Shown piece by piece: positions 33,127-45,925 of a stretch of DNA of 64,000 bases. The translations under genes were made by a program, and so were the position numbers. Location: NCBI GenBank assembly GCA_011009095.1, contig VTPC01000639.1, forward strand, positions 122,661-186,660, read 5' to 3'. The stretch is from Ignelater luminosus (lineage: Eukaryota; Arthropoda; Insecta; Coleoptera; Elateridae). The number at the start of each line of letters is the position of its first letter. Within the stretch, counting starts at the first letter, position 1. Under the pieces are notes generated by a model that was not told where the DNA came from, ran no database searches, and saw nothing but the letters and a program-made list of their open reading frames with translations.

Positions 33127-35625
33127 CTTAAACACAGCATTTGTGGATTTCTGCCTATCTAATTTGATATCACTGAATAGGTTGCGTTGAACACTTTCTA
33201 TTTCGCATTCTCTCACGTTTTACTAATTCAACTGATGATCTGTCTGTTTCCGTTTTCGTGGTCTCATTGAGCTTCTTTCTTATTGGAATATTTAAGTTAA
33301 AAAAATTGATTAAAACACTCTTTTTAAACATGACGTCAACATTGTTACAATTTTCTCGAGGTCGACTTCTCCGTATTAAAAGAAGAAATTATGGATATAA
33401 GAAATGTTAATGTCTTTTAGAATCTTGGCAACAACATTGTTTAATTCATCAAAAATCTGCGCAAATGAATAAATTAAATAATAAATAATGGTTTTAATAC
33501 ATAATCAGGTTTTTCTAAGGTAATTTGCAAATTAGAAAAACCAAATTTAAAAATATTTAAATAATTACATGCACGGATTACCCATGTGTAATAAACAATA
33601 ATTTTTTGCTAAAGTAATCTTTTGTAATAAGTCTATTTTTAAAATTACCAAGACGATGTGGAATATTTTAGTTGTGCTTAATTATATGTTAAACACTGGA
33701 GAATGACGTATAATACAAATGGAAATTTTAAAACAAGAATTAATTTGTTTCCATTTTCAAATAAATTATGCAGGTACTCTAATTATTATACACCTTATAC
33801 TTAACCGCAAGGTCAAGATTTAATAAAAAAATTCTATTGAAAAGAATAAAAAATATTTTTAATCTAACCTCTAAAAAAGAAAATTTATATGTATTCTTTG
33901 AATCATCTCTGCTACAATACTGTAAATGTAGAAGAGAACAATTTACACAAATTTATTATTACAGTTGTATACACGTGTAACTTTTAAAAGTTATTGCCTG
34001 AAAAGATCAATTACCGGTAGGCTAAAGAAAGTTTCATTGAAATATAAGTAATGGATAGATTCAGTAAATATTTGATTATGTGAAAAAGTTGATGGATCTC
34101 TCTTATATTTATAGAATTCTATTTCAAGAGGGTTAATTATTTAGACTCTTCTGATAAAATGTGAGCAGCGTAGCAATTGATAGCTAGTACTACCAAGTAA
34201 CTGAATAGATCAATTTACTAAATAAATTGAGAATTTTAAAAATAATTTTTAAAGATACAAGGTGTGGTTGGTAATAAAGACTTTCATAAGCTTATCAAAT
34301 CTTCTATTTTTAATTTTTATATCTAATTCCACTTTAAAAAGTGTAACAGTTATTATTGTGAAAGTCTTTTATTAACTACCATAGAAATCGTTATAACTTC
34401 CTTGATGCAAACAGTGGCGAATTTACAAATTTTGTCTGAAAGACTTATTGTTTTATTAGAATACTTTTTAAACATAAAATAATAACAAAGGATAAAATAA
34501 TCGTTAGAATTTTGTTTTGGTGGGACCATGCGACGGTTAGTTTCTCACTGGATTGCAGAAAATAATATCGTTGCAGAAAAATTATTTTAAATGTAACATT
34601 TGTGAAACTAGTTGTTAAATAAAAGTGTAGCTCTCAACAAAAATTTTGTTTTACTTTACCCGAATTTTATATTTATTATTATTACTTTCTTCTTTCTTTC
34701 TACATAAATACACCACGGTTTGAAGAAATATTTGATTTTCCATGTTACAAATTCCATTAAATCACAATTCTGTTTAATTTTATAGTTTCAACAAGACCAT
34801 ACTTCTCTGTGCACTCCTATTCTATTCAGTGTTTTCCAGGGCAATCGGAGTAAGAGGAATATTAAAAGCTATACTGCTCTAATAAAACAATTTTTGCATG
34901 TATCAGTCCTTGTAATTTTAATTAAAGAGAGAAAAGGCAAGTAAAATTTTCTTAATATACTTTTTGTAGTTTCCACTGTGGCACGGCAATTTCTTGTGAC
35001 CTTTTTGTCCTTTTGCTTGTTGTTTACTATTTCCAAGATCAGTCGGCCAATTAAAAAAAACACCCACATTTTTAGAACTGTGTTTTTCGTTGGGAATGTC
35101 CGTAAGAACAAATGATATCATTTGTTGTTTACGTTCTTTATTTTTCCGTTACATTCTTTAAGACAAACTCATTTTTAGAGATCTTGAAACAGTATGCGTT
35201 GGCTAATTGTTCTGTAAAATTCAATCATTTTTTAAGTTCAGTATTGAATACTATGCATTGTACAATTCATTCACCAACATTGTATTATAAGTAAAATAAT
35301 AATGGTTTAACTTCTATGAAATTCCTTTATTGAAAGAAACATTTTTCTGAAGATTTATCTTTGCTTAAATAAACATAATTTAAAATTATACTTGGTATTT
35401 CTTTTTACTGATATTAAATGTGTTAGCTAATCCAAAGTTTTAATGTAAGAAAACGCATTTAGATTTGTTCTAAAAAGAGATTGTATGTTACCAAAGATGT
35501 AAAGTAAATAGTGGTGACGCTGTTTCTTTTGCATATGTAGCTGTCACAAAGTAATTGTTGCTAAATGCAATATGGGGTTAAAAACTTCTTTACCTCGTTA
35601 TTATCTGACGATTTCACGCTAGAAC
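33127..35625. other. Gene-free AT-rich stretch
   Basis: Only short open frames (80 codons on the minus strand at 34869-35111 and smaller); no motifs or repeats recognised. Confidence 0.5.
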
Positions 35626-35629
35626 CTTC

Positions 35630-36440
35630 AATTACTACCCCATCTAATCAGTGTTCCTCAAGGCAGTGTCTTTGGACCCCTTCTTTACCTACTTTTCACG
35701 GATGAAATTCCAATTACACGCTTGCTGATGACACTGCCATAATATCCACAATCAACTGCAAGATTAGTTGAAACTGTAGATAATCAAAGTTAACCACACA
35801 AAATCCGCACAAATCACATTCACAAACCGAAAAGTCATCTGTCCTTAAATGATATACTACTACCAGTAACCAACCAAGTAAAATATCTGGGATTAACACT
35901 TGATCAGAATCTCGCATAGAATGCACATATCTTAGCAAAGAAACCCTAAATAAATATTTATATAAATATAAAATGAATTGACTAATAGGTCGCAAATCCA
36001 AGCTCTCGACAAAAAATTAATTTCTTTTCTACAAATGCATTATAAAGCCTATCTGGACGTACAGCGTACAACTCTGGGGCTATGCTAAGTCTTCAAACAC
36101 AAAAATTATACCCGTGGTACATTAGTAACAAGACCTTGCACGAAGACTCTAGCATACTGTTTGTTGAAGAAGAAATCAACGGATTAACAGAAAGCTACCT
36201 TGCATAGCTCCCTGCACATTCCAATGAAGAAGCAAGACAACTGTGCCTCCAGCCTGAAGCAGGCTAAAAAGATAGTGACCCACAGCTATATTTAATCAGT
36301 AATGAATCTTAAGTAACCGTTAATGTGTTGCTTGAAGTGTTATCAATGGATGATTTTTCCCCCTCATGTATTCTCAGTTCAACACATTTACTATATAGCT
36401 TGTAATAGTAGATTGTAAATTTGCAAATCAAATTAAAAAT
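35630..36440 (+). pseudogene. Second Jockey-type LINE, 3' fragment
   Basis: Highly decayed RT and C-terminal region. Readable parts: VPQGSVFGPLLYLLFT near 35651 (just before motif C), LADDTAIIST near 35723 (motif C), VTNQVKYLGLTL near 35868, and TYSVQLWGYAKSSNT near 36054. These match the same positions of the Jockey at 12804-15750 (VPQGSVLGP, FADDTA, KYLGMTLD, TYGIQLWGCTK). Stops and shifts are frequent. The 3' UTR ends with TTGCAAATCAAATTAAAAAT at about 36419-36439, directly joined to the satellite. Confidence 0.75.
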
Positions 36441-37500
36441 AAGATAAGTAAGTAAAGTCATTGTTTCTAAAAGACAGTTTCAACTCAACCATATATCAGC
36501 ATCTAGAGAAACTTGGTAAGATCAGTAAGTTGGGAGATTGGACATTACATTATAATTCAGCGACAGAAACAAAGATGCAAATCAAATTGAAAAAAAAGTA
36601 AGTAAGTAAAGTCATTGTTTCTAAAAGACAGTTTCAACTCAACCATATATCAGCATCTAGAGAAGCTTGGTAAGATCAGTAAGTTGAGAGATTGGACATT
36701 ACATTATAATTCAGCGACAGAAACAAAGATGGAAATCAAATTGAAAAAAAAATAAGTAAGTAAAGTCATTGTTTCTAAAAGACAGTTTCAACTCAACCAT
36801 ATATCAGCATCTAGAGAAACTTGGTAAGATCAGTAAGTTGGGAGATTGGACATTACATTATAATTCAGCGACAGAAACAAAGATGCAAATCAAATTAAAA
36901 AAAATAAGTAAGTAAAGTCATTGTTTCTAAAAGACAGTTTCAACTCAACCATATATCAGCATCTAGAGAAACTTGGTAAGATCAGTAAGTTGGGAGATTG
37001 GACATTACATTATAATTCAGCGACAGAAACAAAGATGGAAATCAAATTGAAAAAAAANNNNNNNNNNNNNNNNNNNNNNNNNNNNNNNNNNNNNNNNNNN
37101 NNNNNNNNNNNNNNNNNNNNNNNNNNNNNNNNNNNNNNNNNNNNNNNNNNNNNNNNNNNNNNNNNNNNNNNNNNNNNNNNNNNNNNNNNNNNNNNNNNNN
37201 NNNNNNNNNNNNNNNNNNNNNNNNNNNNNNNNNNNNNNNNNNNNNNNNNNNNNNNNNNNNNNNNNNNNNNNNNNNNNNNNNNNNNNNNNNNNNNNNNNNN
37301 NNNNNNNNNNNNNNNNNNNNNNNNNNNNNNNNNNNNNNNNNNNNNNNNNNNNNNNNNNNNNNNNNNAAAAAAAATAAGTAAGTAAAGTCATTGTTTCTAA
37401 AAGACAGTTTCAACTCAACCATATGTCAACATTTAGAGAAGCTTGGTAAGATCAGTAAGTTGGGAGATTGGACATCATGTTACAACTGAGCAACAAAAAC
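36441..37500. repeat. ~154-bp satellite derived from mariner plus LINE tail
   Basis: Near-identical tandem units: the landmark AGTAAGTAAAGTCATTG recurs with spacing 154, 154 and 152 bp (ending at 36460, 36614, 36768, 36920), then again at 37390 after the N gap. Each unit codes on the plus strand for SFNSTIYQHLEKLGKISKLG and DWTLHYNSATETK, which matches the region of mariner transposases around HL--LGK--KLG-W-PH-L. The unit ends in GCAAATCAAATTxAAAAA, the same sequence as the tail of the Jockey fragment that precedes the array. The last unit diverges and leads into the rest of a mariner gene. Confidence 0.88.
37058..37366. other. Assembly gap inside the satellite
   Basis: 309 N. Its length is close to two satellite units, so it most likely hides further copies; the true copy number is unknown. 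Open frames drawn across it have no meaning. Confidence 0.95.
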
Positions 37501-37990
37501 AAAGGTGACCGTGTAAACCTTGCAACGAGTCGCAGCACTCAAAACAGAAATTACCTTTTCTTAAAGAGAATTCTTAGTGATGATGAAAAGGAGATAGCAT
37601 ATGGTACTGTTGTCTGAAAAAGACAATGAATCGATAAGGATGAACAACCTCTGCCTGATCAGAAAGAAAATCTATACGGACAAGATTAAGCTATACATGT
37701 GGTGAGATTACTAAGGGATAATTCACATGAGCTGTTAAAGTGAAAAGAAACAATTGCAGCAGACATATACGTATAGGCAAATGATTAAACGACCGACCAG
37801 CCCTCGTAAACTGAAGAAATATTATTTTGCTGCATGATAACGCTTGTCCATATACAGCGGGAATTACACAAAAAAAATTTAGAACATCCTTCGTACTCTC
37901 CGGATCTATCTCCATTCGACTGTTACCTGTTGAGGAGTTTACAAAATGCATTTGACGGTGAAATCAGTAGCGTAAATTTCTACTGTCCAG
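37400..37990 (+). pseudogene. Mariner transposase remnant
   Basis: Continues from the last satellite unit into the catalytic part of a mariner transposase, in changing frames: RILSDDEKEIAYG near 37569 (compare the R-VTGDEKW-LY block that holds the first Asp), EQPLPDQKENLYG near 37644, RLLRDNSHELLK, then ILLHDNACPYTAGITQ near 37821-37868 (second Asp, HDN) and after a shift EHPSYSPDLSPFDCYLLRSL at 37881-37940 (third Asp, SPFD). All three catalytic positions can be located, but stops and frameshifts separate them. 3' UTR and inverted repeat not identified. Confidence 0.85.
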
Positions 37991-38344
37991 TTCATTTGTT
38001 TTGTTATATAAGTACCTACTACAACATATTTAAAAATACAATGTAGTATAAAGTTCAGTTTTTTTAAATAATATATCATGAAATACTAAGGGGCCTAGAA
38101 ATTATGTTTGCGGGCCTTGCGGGGAGGCCCTGAAATTATATTTACGCCACTGGATGAAATATTTCTTACTGATGATGAAGTGAAACAATTAGTGAATAAA
38201 TATGTTTTTTTAATTTAAGTCCTTTAGATCTTTCCACCAAATAATCCCTTATTCATCAACACACAGTCAACCATTACGATAAAGTACTGTAACAATAAAT
38301 AGATAAACAGACTTTTGCCCAACAAAAACACTAGAGTCGCCAAT

Positions 38345-38870
38345 TTAAATTAAATAACGATCTATAAATGTAGATAAGGTACGTTCAGTATCCATACGTT
38401 CAACAAAGATGGCTTGGTTGTATGTTGTATTACTTCCATCAGCCCTATTTAGGAAAGAAGTCTTGTTTACAGTAATGAGGTAGTTGTTTAGTTGAAGATC
38501 CGCAGTACAAGTCGTATTGTATCGTGTTGAAGCAGTCCAAATAGGGAGATTATACTGTGATGGTTTAAATTTCTTAACAAGCTTATTGCCGCCAGTATTT
38601 CTGTTAACGCATTGAATCTCCGTGTTAAAAGGCAAAGCTTGTAAAAAACTTTGTTCCGTCAGGAACAGTTTAAGCTGATATAGTTAATATCTCAAGATTT
38701 TACTTCTTTTGAAAATTAAGGCCTAAATGATCCACAGTACGTGGTTTGTTTGTCAACTATCAGAACTACTTGAAAAACATTGCATTCCACCTTTTCATCA
38801 AAGCCAACATAAAAAGTATCTTTAAAGAATGTAGGAAAGTTTGTTAAATACACATAGGTAATTAGAGTCT
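38345..38870 (-). CDS. Unrecognised protein-like ORF region
   Basis: The minus strand has a 96-codon frame (38635-38345) containing KFKPSQYNLPIWTASTRYNT and AIFVERMDTERTLSTFIDRY, and upstream in another frame LTNFPTFFKDTFYVGFDEKV and ECNVFQVVLIVDKQTTYCG. Composition is balanced and not simple shadow sequence. I do not recognise the family. It may be a decayed element or cellular exon pair; the frames are separated by stops. Confidence 0.3.
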
Positions 38871-41800
38871 GCAGAATTACAAATTCTTAAATCAATATCA
38901 TCATGCATCCAAGTGAAAAATTGTGCAAATTCAGCGCTTTATATGTTTTAACGCTGGTACTAACTGTGAGTCTTGCTAAACACAGGAGAAATCCTTGTTT
39001 GTCAAGGCAATTCTTGACTACCATTTGTCTATTACGTTTGATGGTTAGCAAAGGTTTTTGACGAGGTGAAATTTTATTTTAACTTCAGTTTGTTATATTT
39101 GCAGCAAGCTCTTTAAACTCATTATTTCTGCACAAGACCGTTGTAGGTTGTGCATTTCCAAATAAAGTTTTCCAAATTACCCGAAATACGCCAAAAATCT
39201 TTAAAAACTAAGCTACAGATATTAGCTCATGTCAATCCAACTCATGAAAGGAAACACTCTTGACGTATCATATCTTCTTTCAATTCGTTTCAACTCTGAT
39301 CCCAGAATGAGATTCTACCTAGTTTTTATTTTTGATTAAAGCTTTGTTTGTAAATACCGCGATGAACTCAAATTATTTGGTAAATAAATTGTGTTAAACT
39401 TGTTAATTTCTTCAGCTTCACGAAGCAATCATGCCTCTTTGATTGAGGTCAAGAGTTTCTTGCTTCAGAACTATTATATCATTGGTTTTGACGTTTCTTT
39501 GGTTGGTTTTCAAGGCTGTTTCAACACCACCACAATACCGACAGAAGACGATGCTATGGGAAGGAGTTTGACTGCAGCTTTCAAAACTCTTCAAGATGAC
39601 TTTGCAATAAAACACCGCTGGTATGAGGCACCATTGTGCGCTGGTTGTCCACTAAACGGACAAAGCCGTTACTGCAATTGCCAGTGTTCATTCATTTAGT
39701 TGTCTGATATTGTACTCCTGGACTACGGCGAACTTCTGCAATGACGGAGTGCTTTTGAGAAGATTCAGATGTTTTGTCATCATTGTCTAAACCTGTCAGC
39801 AATGTCCAGTCCTGTTAGCATTGTCCAAATTGGCCTATTTATATCTTCCCGTCACCGATGTGCTTTTCTAGTTGGATAACTGACTAATAACTACCACTAT
39901 GGAAAATCCTTAAAATCGACAGACTTGAATATTGCTCCGCTTGTCTATCCTACGTTGAGTGTTAGGCGAATAAAGGCATAATAATTTCCACGGAAATCAG
40001 TTTTTTGTATTTCATCTTTACTTTCACCATTTGTAACTCTTCACTGTTTGCTGAAGAGGAGCTTCCGAACTCCTAAAAAAAAGATGATTCTATCTCTCCT
40101 TTCAAACACTATCACAATGACCGACGAACAATTCTCTCCTATTTAAATCAATGAGGATTACGGGTTGCCCCATATCAAATATCAACGTGTGTCTGACTGT
40201 CCGTCGGCGTCGTTTGCATCTTGCAGTTTTAAACTTCTTACAGGGTCAAGCTTGCTACTGAAGTAGTAGTAGAAGTAAAACGTACAACAGGTCCACTAGT
40301 CATAGTAGTAAAAATTGGCAAGAAATATCCTTTAAGATTTGTTAACAAGAAATCTTTAATGGGGAAATTTCTAATTCTGCTATGATTTCAATACTGACTG
40401 ACAATGGGAATTTAAAGCAATCTGTGAGGGTAAATATTTATTACATAAAAATTTAGATGCACGAATATTATTAGGTTTAACTACTGACGCAGAAAAGCCT
40501 ACATCAAATATCTGAGAGGGAAACTATTTATTCTTTCCCTAACCGCGTTTAAGGTTACTATGGGCCGAATACGAAAGTATTCAACTGACAATTCAGTCTA
40601 TTGAATTATCTAAACTTCTGACTCTCATGATTTTGTCCCTCTTTAAACTAATTTTAAATCTAGTGTATTGATACAATAGGAAAGCATTTCTTAGAGGTTT
40701 TTATATAGGTATACTTATTAATGTTAAGAATGCGTAAGAAACCACACTAAAGCTAAATTGAAAACTGACAAGTCATCACAAAAACAATAAAATATTTGAC
40801 AGTTTATTTTTGGGAAGAAAGTTTCACTATTTTTTTCAATAAAAAATTTAAAGTTAGTGTCACAAACCAGTTCCTTTTTACCAAAACATTTGAAATTTAT
40901 TGTGCAATTAATTTGAGAGCGGCAAAAGAGAAGTAATCGGTAATAAAACGTCCATTTCGTCTAGAGTGGAAAATAAAAAACAAAGATGGACGCGAGAAAG
41001 TTTTTGGTTCTCGGGATCTCCGTTGTAGCGGTCTACGCTATAAAACGACCATAAATGCAATTTCACTGAAGTCAATCGCGAATCCTAACGTTTCCCGTAA
41101 AGGCATGGGGTGATGCGTGATCGCAATGTTAAAAGAACCAGCAGGACAGGGGCGACGAGGTGACTCTACGGTATGGAACTTCCGTTCTGTTTATTGGAGG
41201 ATTGATGAAGAAATCAGTTATCGGATTAAAGTTACGCCGTTACCTTTCGACAAAAATTGTTTCTTTACTCTCCCTTTCTCTATAAAAAAATATAGAATTT
41301 TAAAAGAAAAATAGAAGAAGCCCTTTTGGTTATTTGGTTTTCATTTAAATTTATATTGTTTTTTCTTAAACTGCAAAAAATAAGGCTTAATTATCTCGCT
41401 AACTAAAATATTTTAATGCAACCCTTCTGCCTAAATAAACATTGCCATTCCGTTAATTAAGTGCGCCGTGGGTAAACACAAAAACCTAAAAACTAAAAGT
41501 CCTCGATATGCAGCACAGCAGACCAGGCAAAATTAAATATTGACATTTTATTATCTTTATTAACAACGGATCAGCTATTAAAAGACAAACAAGAAAATTC
41601 TTTTGTATCACCTTTTTTTAATACTGAACCCCTGGCCCCCCGCTCTTGAGTTAAAATCCGCAACACTCAAACCAAAGGTAACAGGCCATGAAGGAAACAC
41701 ACGAGTTTCGCTTAAAACATTTATAAAGTTGGCCGCACTGCGATGCCCAGACCGCTAACATTTATATGTTTAATTCACCCGAACGATTCTGATTTTTACG

Positions 41801-42576
41801 GTAAATACAGAAATTAAATAAAAAATTCAACGGATGTGGAAAATACGAACTTGAATGTTTTTGAGTGTTTGATAAAACAAGGGGGAAAAGTTTAACGTGG
41901 AAATCGTTAAAAATTCTACTATAAATCAAATGCTGATGGCAATATACTTCGATATTGCAATAAAATTTGATTATGATTCATAACACAATAAAAAGACATA
42001 AAATGAATCGTTTTTTGTGATTTAGTAACAAACCGTGAGTTCACATATATGATAAACTTAGAACCTATAGAGGAAAATAATCGCCAAAAGATAACCATAA
42101 AAGTTAAATTGCTGAAGAAATATGAACCTCTATTGTCATCCTTATGTTACTATGGCCACCAATTTTTACTACACGTTTAACTTTAGCCTGCATTTCATTC
42201 TAAATCGTTTTAGTGATGACTTTAAATGCCACTATATTTTACGCTTTATATCTCTTTTTACAGTATGCACTTCTGTCCGTTTGTAATAAGTCATTCAAAT
42301 TTAATTTTCACTACTAATTGAATGTTTTAAAACAGATTTTACATCAATAAATCGTGTTTCTACGGCATTTCACTACTTTCTTTGCAAAAATACCTGCTTA
42401 TGATAAATAACAATAAAAAAAGTAAAAAGTGAAAAGAAAGTGCTTTAATCTGCCCTTGTTTCACTCTTGCTCTATGTTTTTCATTTTTCACAATTATTAC
42501 TGAAGTCTCAAATCTTTTACAAACCTCAAATTAATTTTGTGTTTCAACATGTTCCTGCGAGTTATACAGGCTCACT
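38871..42576. other. Stretch without a supportable gene
   Basis: Open frames at 39391-39699 (102 codons, plus) and 41117-41314 (65 codons, plus) have no motif I know; the first has a Cys-rich end (LCAGCPLNGQSRYCNCQC). TGTCCAGTCCTGTTAGCATTG near 39800 partly repeats locally. Otherwise AT-rich with nothing to report. Confidence 0.4.
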
Positions 42577-42793
42577 AGGTGCCGTTTCATTAGTTACCCG
42601 TATCACGGAAGTAGATAAAAATTGATAACCGAAAACTATAAATATCGGGGAAACTTCATTTCGTTTTCAATATTAGTTTACTCAGTGAACAAGCATGGTC
42701 ACACGGTAGTTGATATTCAAACGTTGTATGTATAACAAGTAAAAGTAGAAATAAACTTTTTAAACACACTCTTAGTGGATTAGTAACCATAAT
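42577..42793 (+). repeat. 5' LTR
   Basis: About 217 bp. Matches 46574-46849 at both ends (GCCGTTTC, TATCACGGAAGTAGATAA, AACACTCTTAGTGGATTAGT, TAACxATAATT). The exact outer edge is uncertain because similarity extends a few bases past the AGTTAC motif at 42592. It lacks a roughly 58-bp block that the 3' LTR has. Confidence 0.88.
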
Positions 42794-42811
42794 TGGCGCA
42801 GTCGGTAAAAT
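42794..42811 (+). promoter_or_regulatory. Primer binding site, tRNA-Ser type
   Basis: TGGCGCAGTCGGTAAAAT directly after the 5' LTR. TGGCGCAGTCGGTAG is the established site of the 17.6/297 group of insect gypsy elements, said to use tRNA-Ser; reverse transcription of the minus strand starts here. Confidence 0.85.
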
Positions 42812-43249
42812 ACTCCAAAATAAGAGTATCTTAATACTTGCAAGAACGAAAATATATCCCAGACGCTGGAATACAACCTGCTGAAGAATCAAAGCCAGGA
42901 TACCTAAGGAGGTGAAGAAAGTACAAAATTGTCTTTCAACATCGACAAAGGCTGGATAAGAAGAAAATTAAAATAACATTGATGAAACTAACCAAGTAAA
43001 TAGTACAACCTGGGTAACTACATGGGCCATCTCTCTATATGAGCTGTGGCTTAATTAACCTCACAGGTACCTATTTACAAAGTTAGTCAATAGGACACTA
43101 GTAAATAATAGAAGTGAGTGCAACGAAATGTGGAGTTCAGTTTTACTTCTGACTATCGGGTAAATTGGCTCTACTATTCATGTCATTCTTTGATCATTTG
43201 ATAGATCCTATCAGGCAACACATCTCTAAGTCTCTGCAAATTAAAGAAA

Positions 43250-44075
43250 AAGAAAATAACGAAAAAAACTCAAGCAACAAACAGTAAAGCAATCACTCCC
43301 GAAACACAAAGAGAATCAATAATAATAGAAGATTTAACAGAACAATTAAAACAGCTAACAATAAAAACTAAAGAAGAAAACATAGCACACCAAGAATTGG
43401 AAATGCTGCGAGTCATTAAAATGCATTGCAACAACCTACCGAAATACAGAAGTGAGCAAAAGACTCTAAATATTTCTATACATAAGTATGAGACTTTATG
43501 GATCACGTATGTAACATCCAATGCTCCATCAAGTATAGCCATCTTCTTTTTACAACCTATTGAAGGAAAGCTAGAAGACAAAGCTGTTGAACTAATAGGA
43601 TCCCGCATTCAAGCAAATTGGTTCGAATTAAGAAACATGCTAATGCAGCACGCACTTTGGAGATAAGAGAAGTGAAGAATTAATTGTTAACGAAACCACT
43701 CAAACAAAGCCAAAGAAGTCAGAAACACCAGTTATGTTTGGAGAATGGTTAAAACAAACTTAACAAAATTTAAAACCAAACGGAAAATGTGCAAATGCAA
43801 GAATTAAAAATGATATTGTATGATCAGATTGTATTAAACACATACATACCTGGTCTAATGGCGTACAAAGGAATTGAATTCCAAATAAAACTACAGAAAC
43901 TTCAAACATTGGAAGAAGCATTAACTTTAGTAAAAAAAAGCAGAAGAATTTTACAAATCCACCAACTGCGAAGAGATACAGAAAATAGAAGAAAAGAAGG
44001 GAAAAGAAAGGATAATATGCAACATAAAAAAAATATTGGACAAAATCAAAAGGTTACAGCAGGGCCAACAGTATG
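43250..44075 (+). pseudogene. gag remnant of the gypsy-type element
   Basis: Structural polyprotein. From about 43259 one frame runs to 43665 (IIIEDLTEQLKQLTIKTKEE then EMLRVIKMHCNNLP), Lys/Glu-rich with likely coiled coil. After a stop and shift, 43789-44075 encodes LKMILYDQIVLNTYIPGL and LQTLEEALTLVKKSRRILQI, resembling the C-terminal capsid region of gypsy-group Gag. No zinc knuckle is seen, as expected for the 17.6/297 group. Broken by at least one frameshift. Confidence 0.65.
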
Positions 44076-44545
44076 AAAGGCTATACAGCAAATAAATTCA
44101 AAACCCAACGTATTTGCGAAAACACCAGGACAACTTGCAGAAAAAAGATGTTTCATACCATAGCCAATTCAGACAGATACAGCTTGGACAAAAATACCAG
44201 AAGTCTCAAGATTTGCATCAAAAGAATTATTTACCGCGGAAGAAGATGAAGTCTACCAACAAAATATAGCAGGTTTAGAAGATGACGATCAATGGGCTTT
44301 AGAAGAAGTTCCATTAAAAATATTCGAAGTACGAGCCTCGGAAAACATTTATATCAAAGCTGTAATATGTACTTATATAACAAACCACAGAACAGGACGA
44401 CAAGTAAGACTAAAAAGAATGAGACCTAAAGAAGATTTAGGATTAGCTTGTATTAATTGGGGAAGTTATAAGTTCATTCTAAATGCAGGGTCAACTATAT
44501 CTTTTGTAAGCGCAAAATATTTAACAAATAGCCTAATCATTGAGT
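44076..44545 (+). pseudogene. Protease region, active site mutated
   Basis: A nearly open frame from about 44091 leads to NWGSYKFILNAGSTISFVSA at about 44457-44516. In retroviral-type aspartic proteases this position reads D-T/S-G; here it is Asn-Ala-Gly (codons AAT GCA GGG), so the catalytic aspartate is gone. The frame closes at a TAA just before 44548. Confidence 0.65.
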
Positions 44546-44547
44546 AA

Positions 44548-45925
44548 ATAGATTAGTAACAGTAAAGACAGTAAGTGGAATTTTAAAGTTAGATAAAGTA
44601 GTAGAAAGAACATTACCAGAAGTGTTTAGTTCAAATTTGAAACAAGTATGGTGCAAGTGTGACTTTGACGAATGCTTTGACGGTGTAATAGGGTTAGGCT
44701 TAATGAAAAAAGCAGATGCAGTTTTAGATTTACCAAGATGAGAATTACAAGTAACAAAGGAAACGATACCGGTAATAGTATCAGAACCATATTGTACCCA
44801 AGTGAATCCAGAAGAAGCTAAAGTAATAAAAGTACCGGTAACACAAAAAGGAGGAAATTTTCAAACAAGTTGAGTGACATGTAAACAACGCGAGGCATAT
44901 ACTGTAGTAATGAACCAAACAAATAAAAAAAAAATACTAAATTTCAAACAACTTTTACCTGTAGAAGAAGTTAGACAGCAGGAATGGGAAGAAGAAGAAA
45001 GGAGTAAAATGAAGTGTAGATTTAAAAATAAAAAAGAATTTTTAGTATGCGTAGACGCGCAGGGTATGGACATAGAATCAGAAACTGTTTTACAAATATT
45101 GTTAGAAAAATATCAAGACATCTTTTATAAAGAAGGGGGACAGTTAACATTTACGCATAAAGTAAAACATCAACCTAACCTAGCAAATGACACACCCATC
45201 TACGTTAAACGTTATAGACAACCACCACATACGAAAAAATTGTTGAAACAACAGATAGACGAATTATTATGACAGAAGATAGTATAACCCAGTATATCTC
45301 CATATCCATACCCCGCTAATGTAGTGGAAACCGAGAAGAACGGACGTCATAAAATTAGAATGGTAATAAATTACAGGAAGCTGAACAAGCAAATGATCAA
45401 GGATAAATATCCTATTCCTAATATTACCAACATTTTGGATTAAATGGGAGGAGTTTTTTATTTCAGTTCTATTGACTTAGCATCAGGCTATCACCCAATT
45501 GAAATGCATCCACGAGATATTGAAAAAACTGCATTCAGCACAGACGATGGACTTTACGGATTTGTACGAATGCCATTTGGGTTAAGGAATGCTCCAGCAA
45601 CATTTCAGAGACTAATGAATGATATAATGACAGGTCTTTTAGACGACACTTGTTTAGTATATCTGGACGATATCATTGTCTACTCAACGTCATTACAAGA
45701 ACACACACAGAAATTGAGAAAAGTATTTGACAAGCTAAGAGAAGCAAACTTTAAGATCAGATTAGAAAAAAGCGACTTCGTGAAAACCACTCTGAAATAC
45801 TTAGGGCATATACTAACAAAAGACGGAGTTAAAGCAGACCCACAAAAGATAGAAACAATAATGAAGTATCCCATACTAAAGACCAAAAAATATAAAAGGA
45901 TTTTTATTACTAATGGGCTATTATA
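44548..45925 (+). pseudogene. Gypsy-type reverse transcriptase
   Basis: After a linker with stops, 44874-45272 carries the pre-RT segment (LPVEEVRQQEWEEEERSKMK, LLEKYQDIFYKEGGQLTFTH). RT proper: MVINYRKLNKQMIKDKYPIP near 45361, then an intact 160-codon frame 45444-45926 with [17 protein letters not shown] (motif A), [32 protein letters not shown] (motif C at about 45651-45686) and [20 protein letters not shown]. Catalytic YLDD is kept. Stops lie in the fingers and a shift occurs near 45895. Confidence 0.92.

Noticed and set aside
36921-37422. Proteins of 124-154 residues spanning the N gap
   Set aside because: They are made of undetermined bases plus satellite units.
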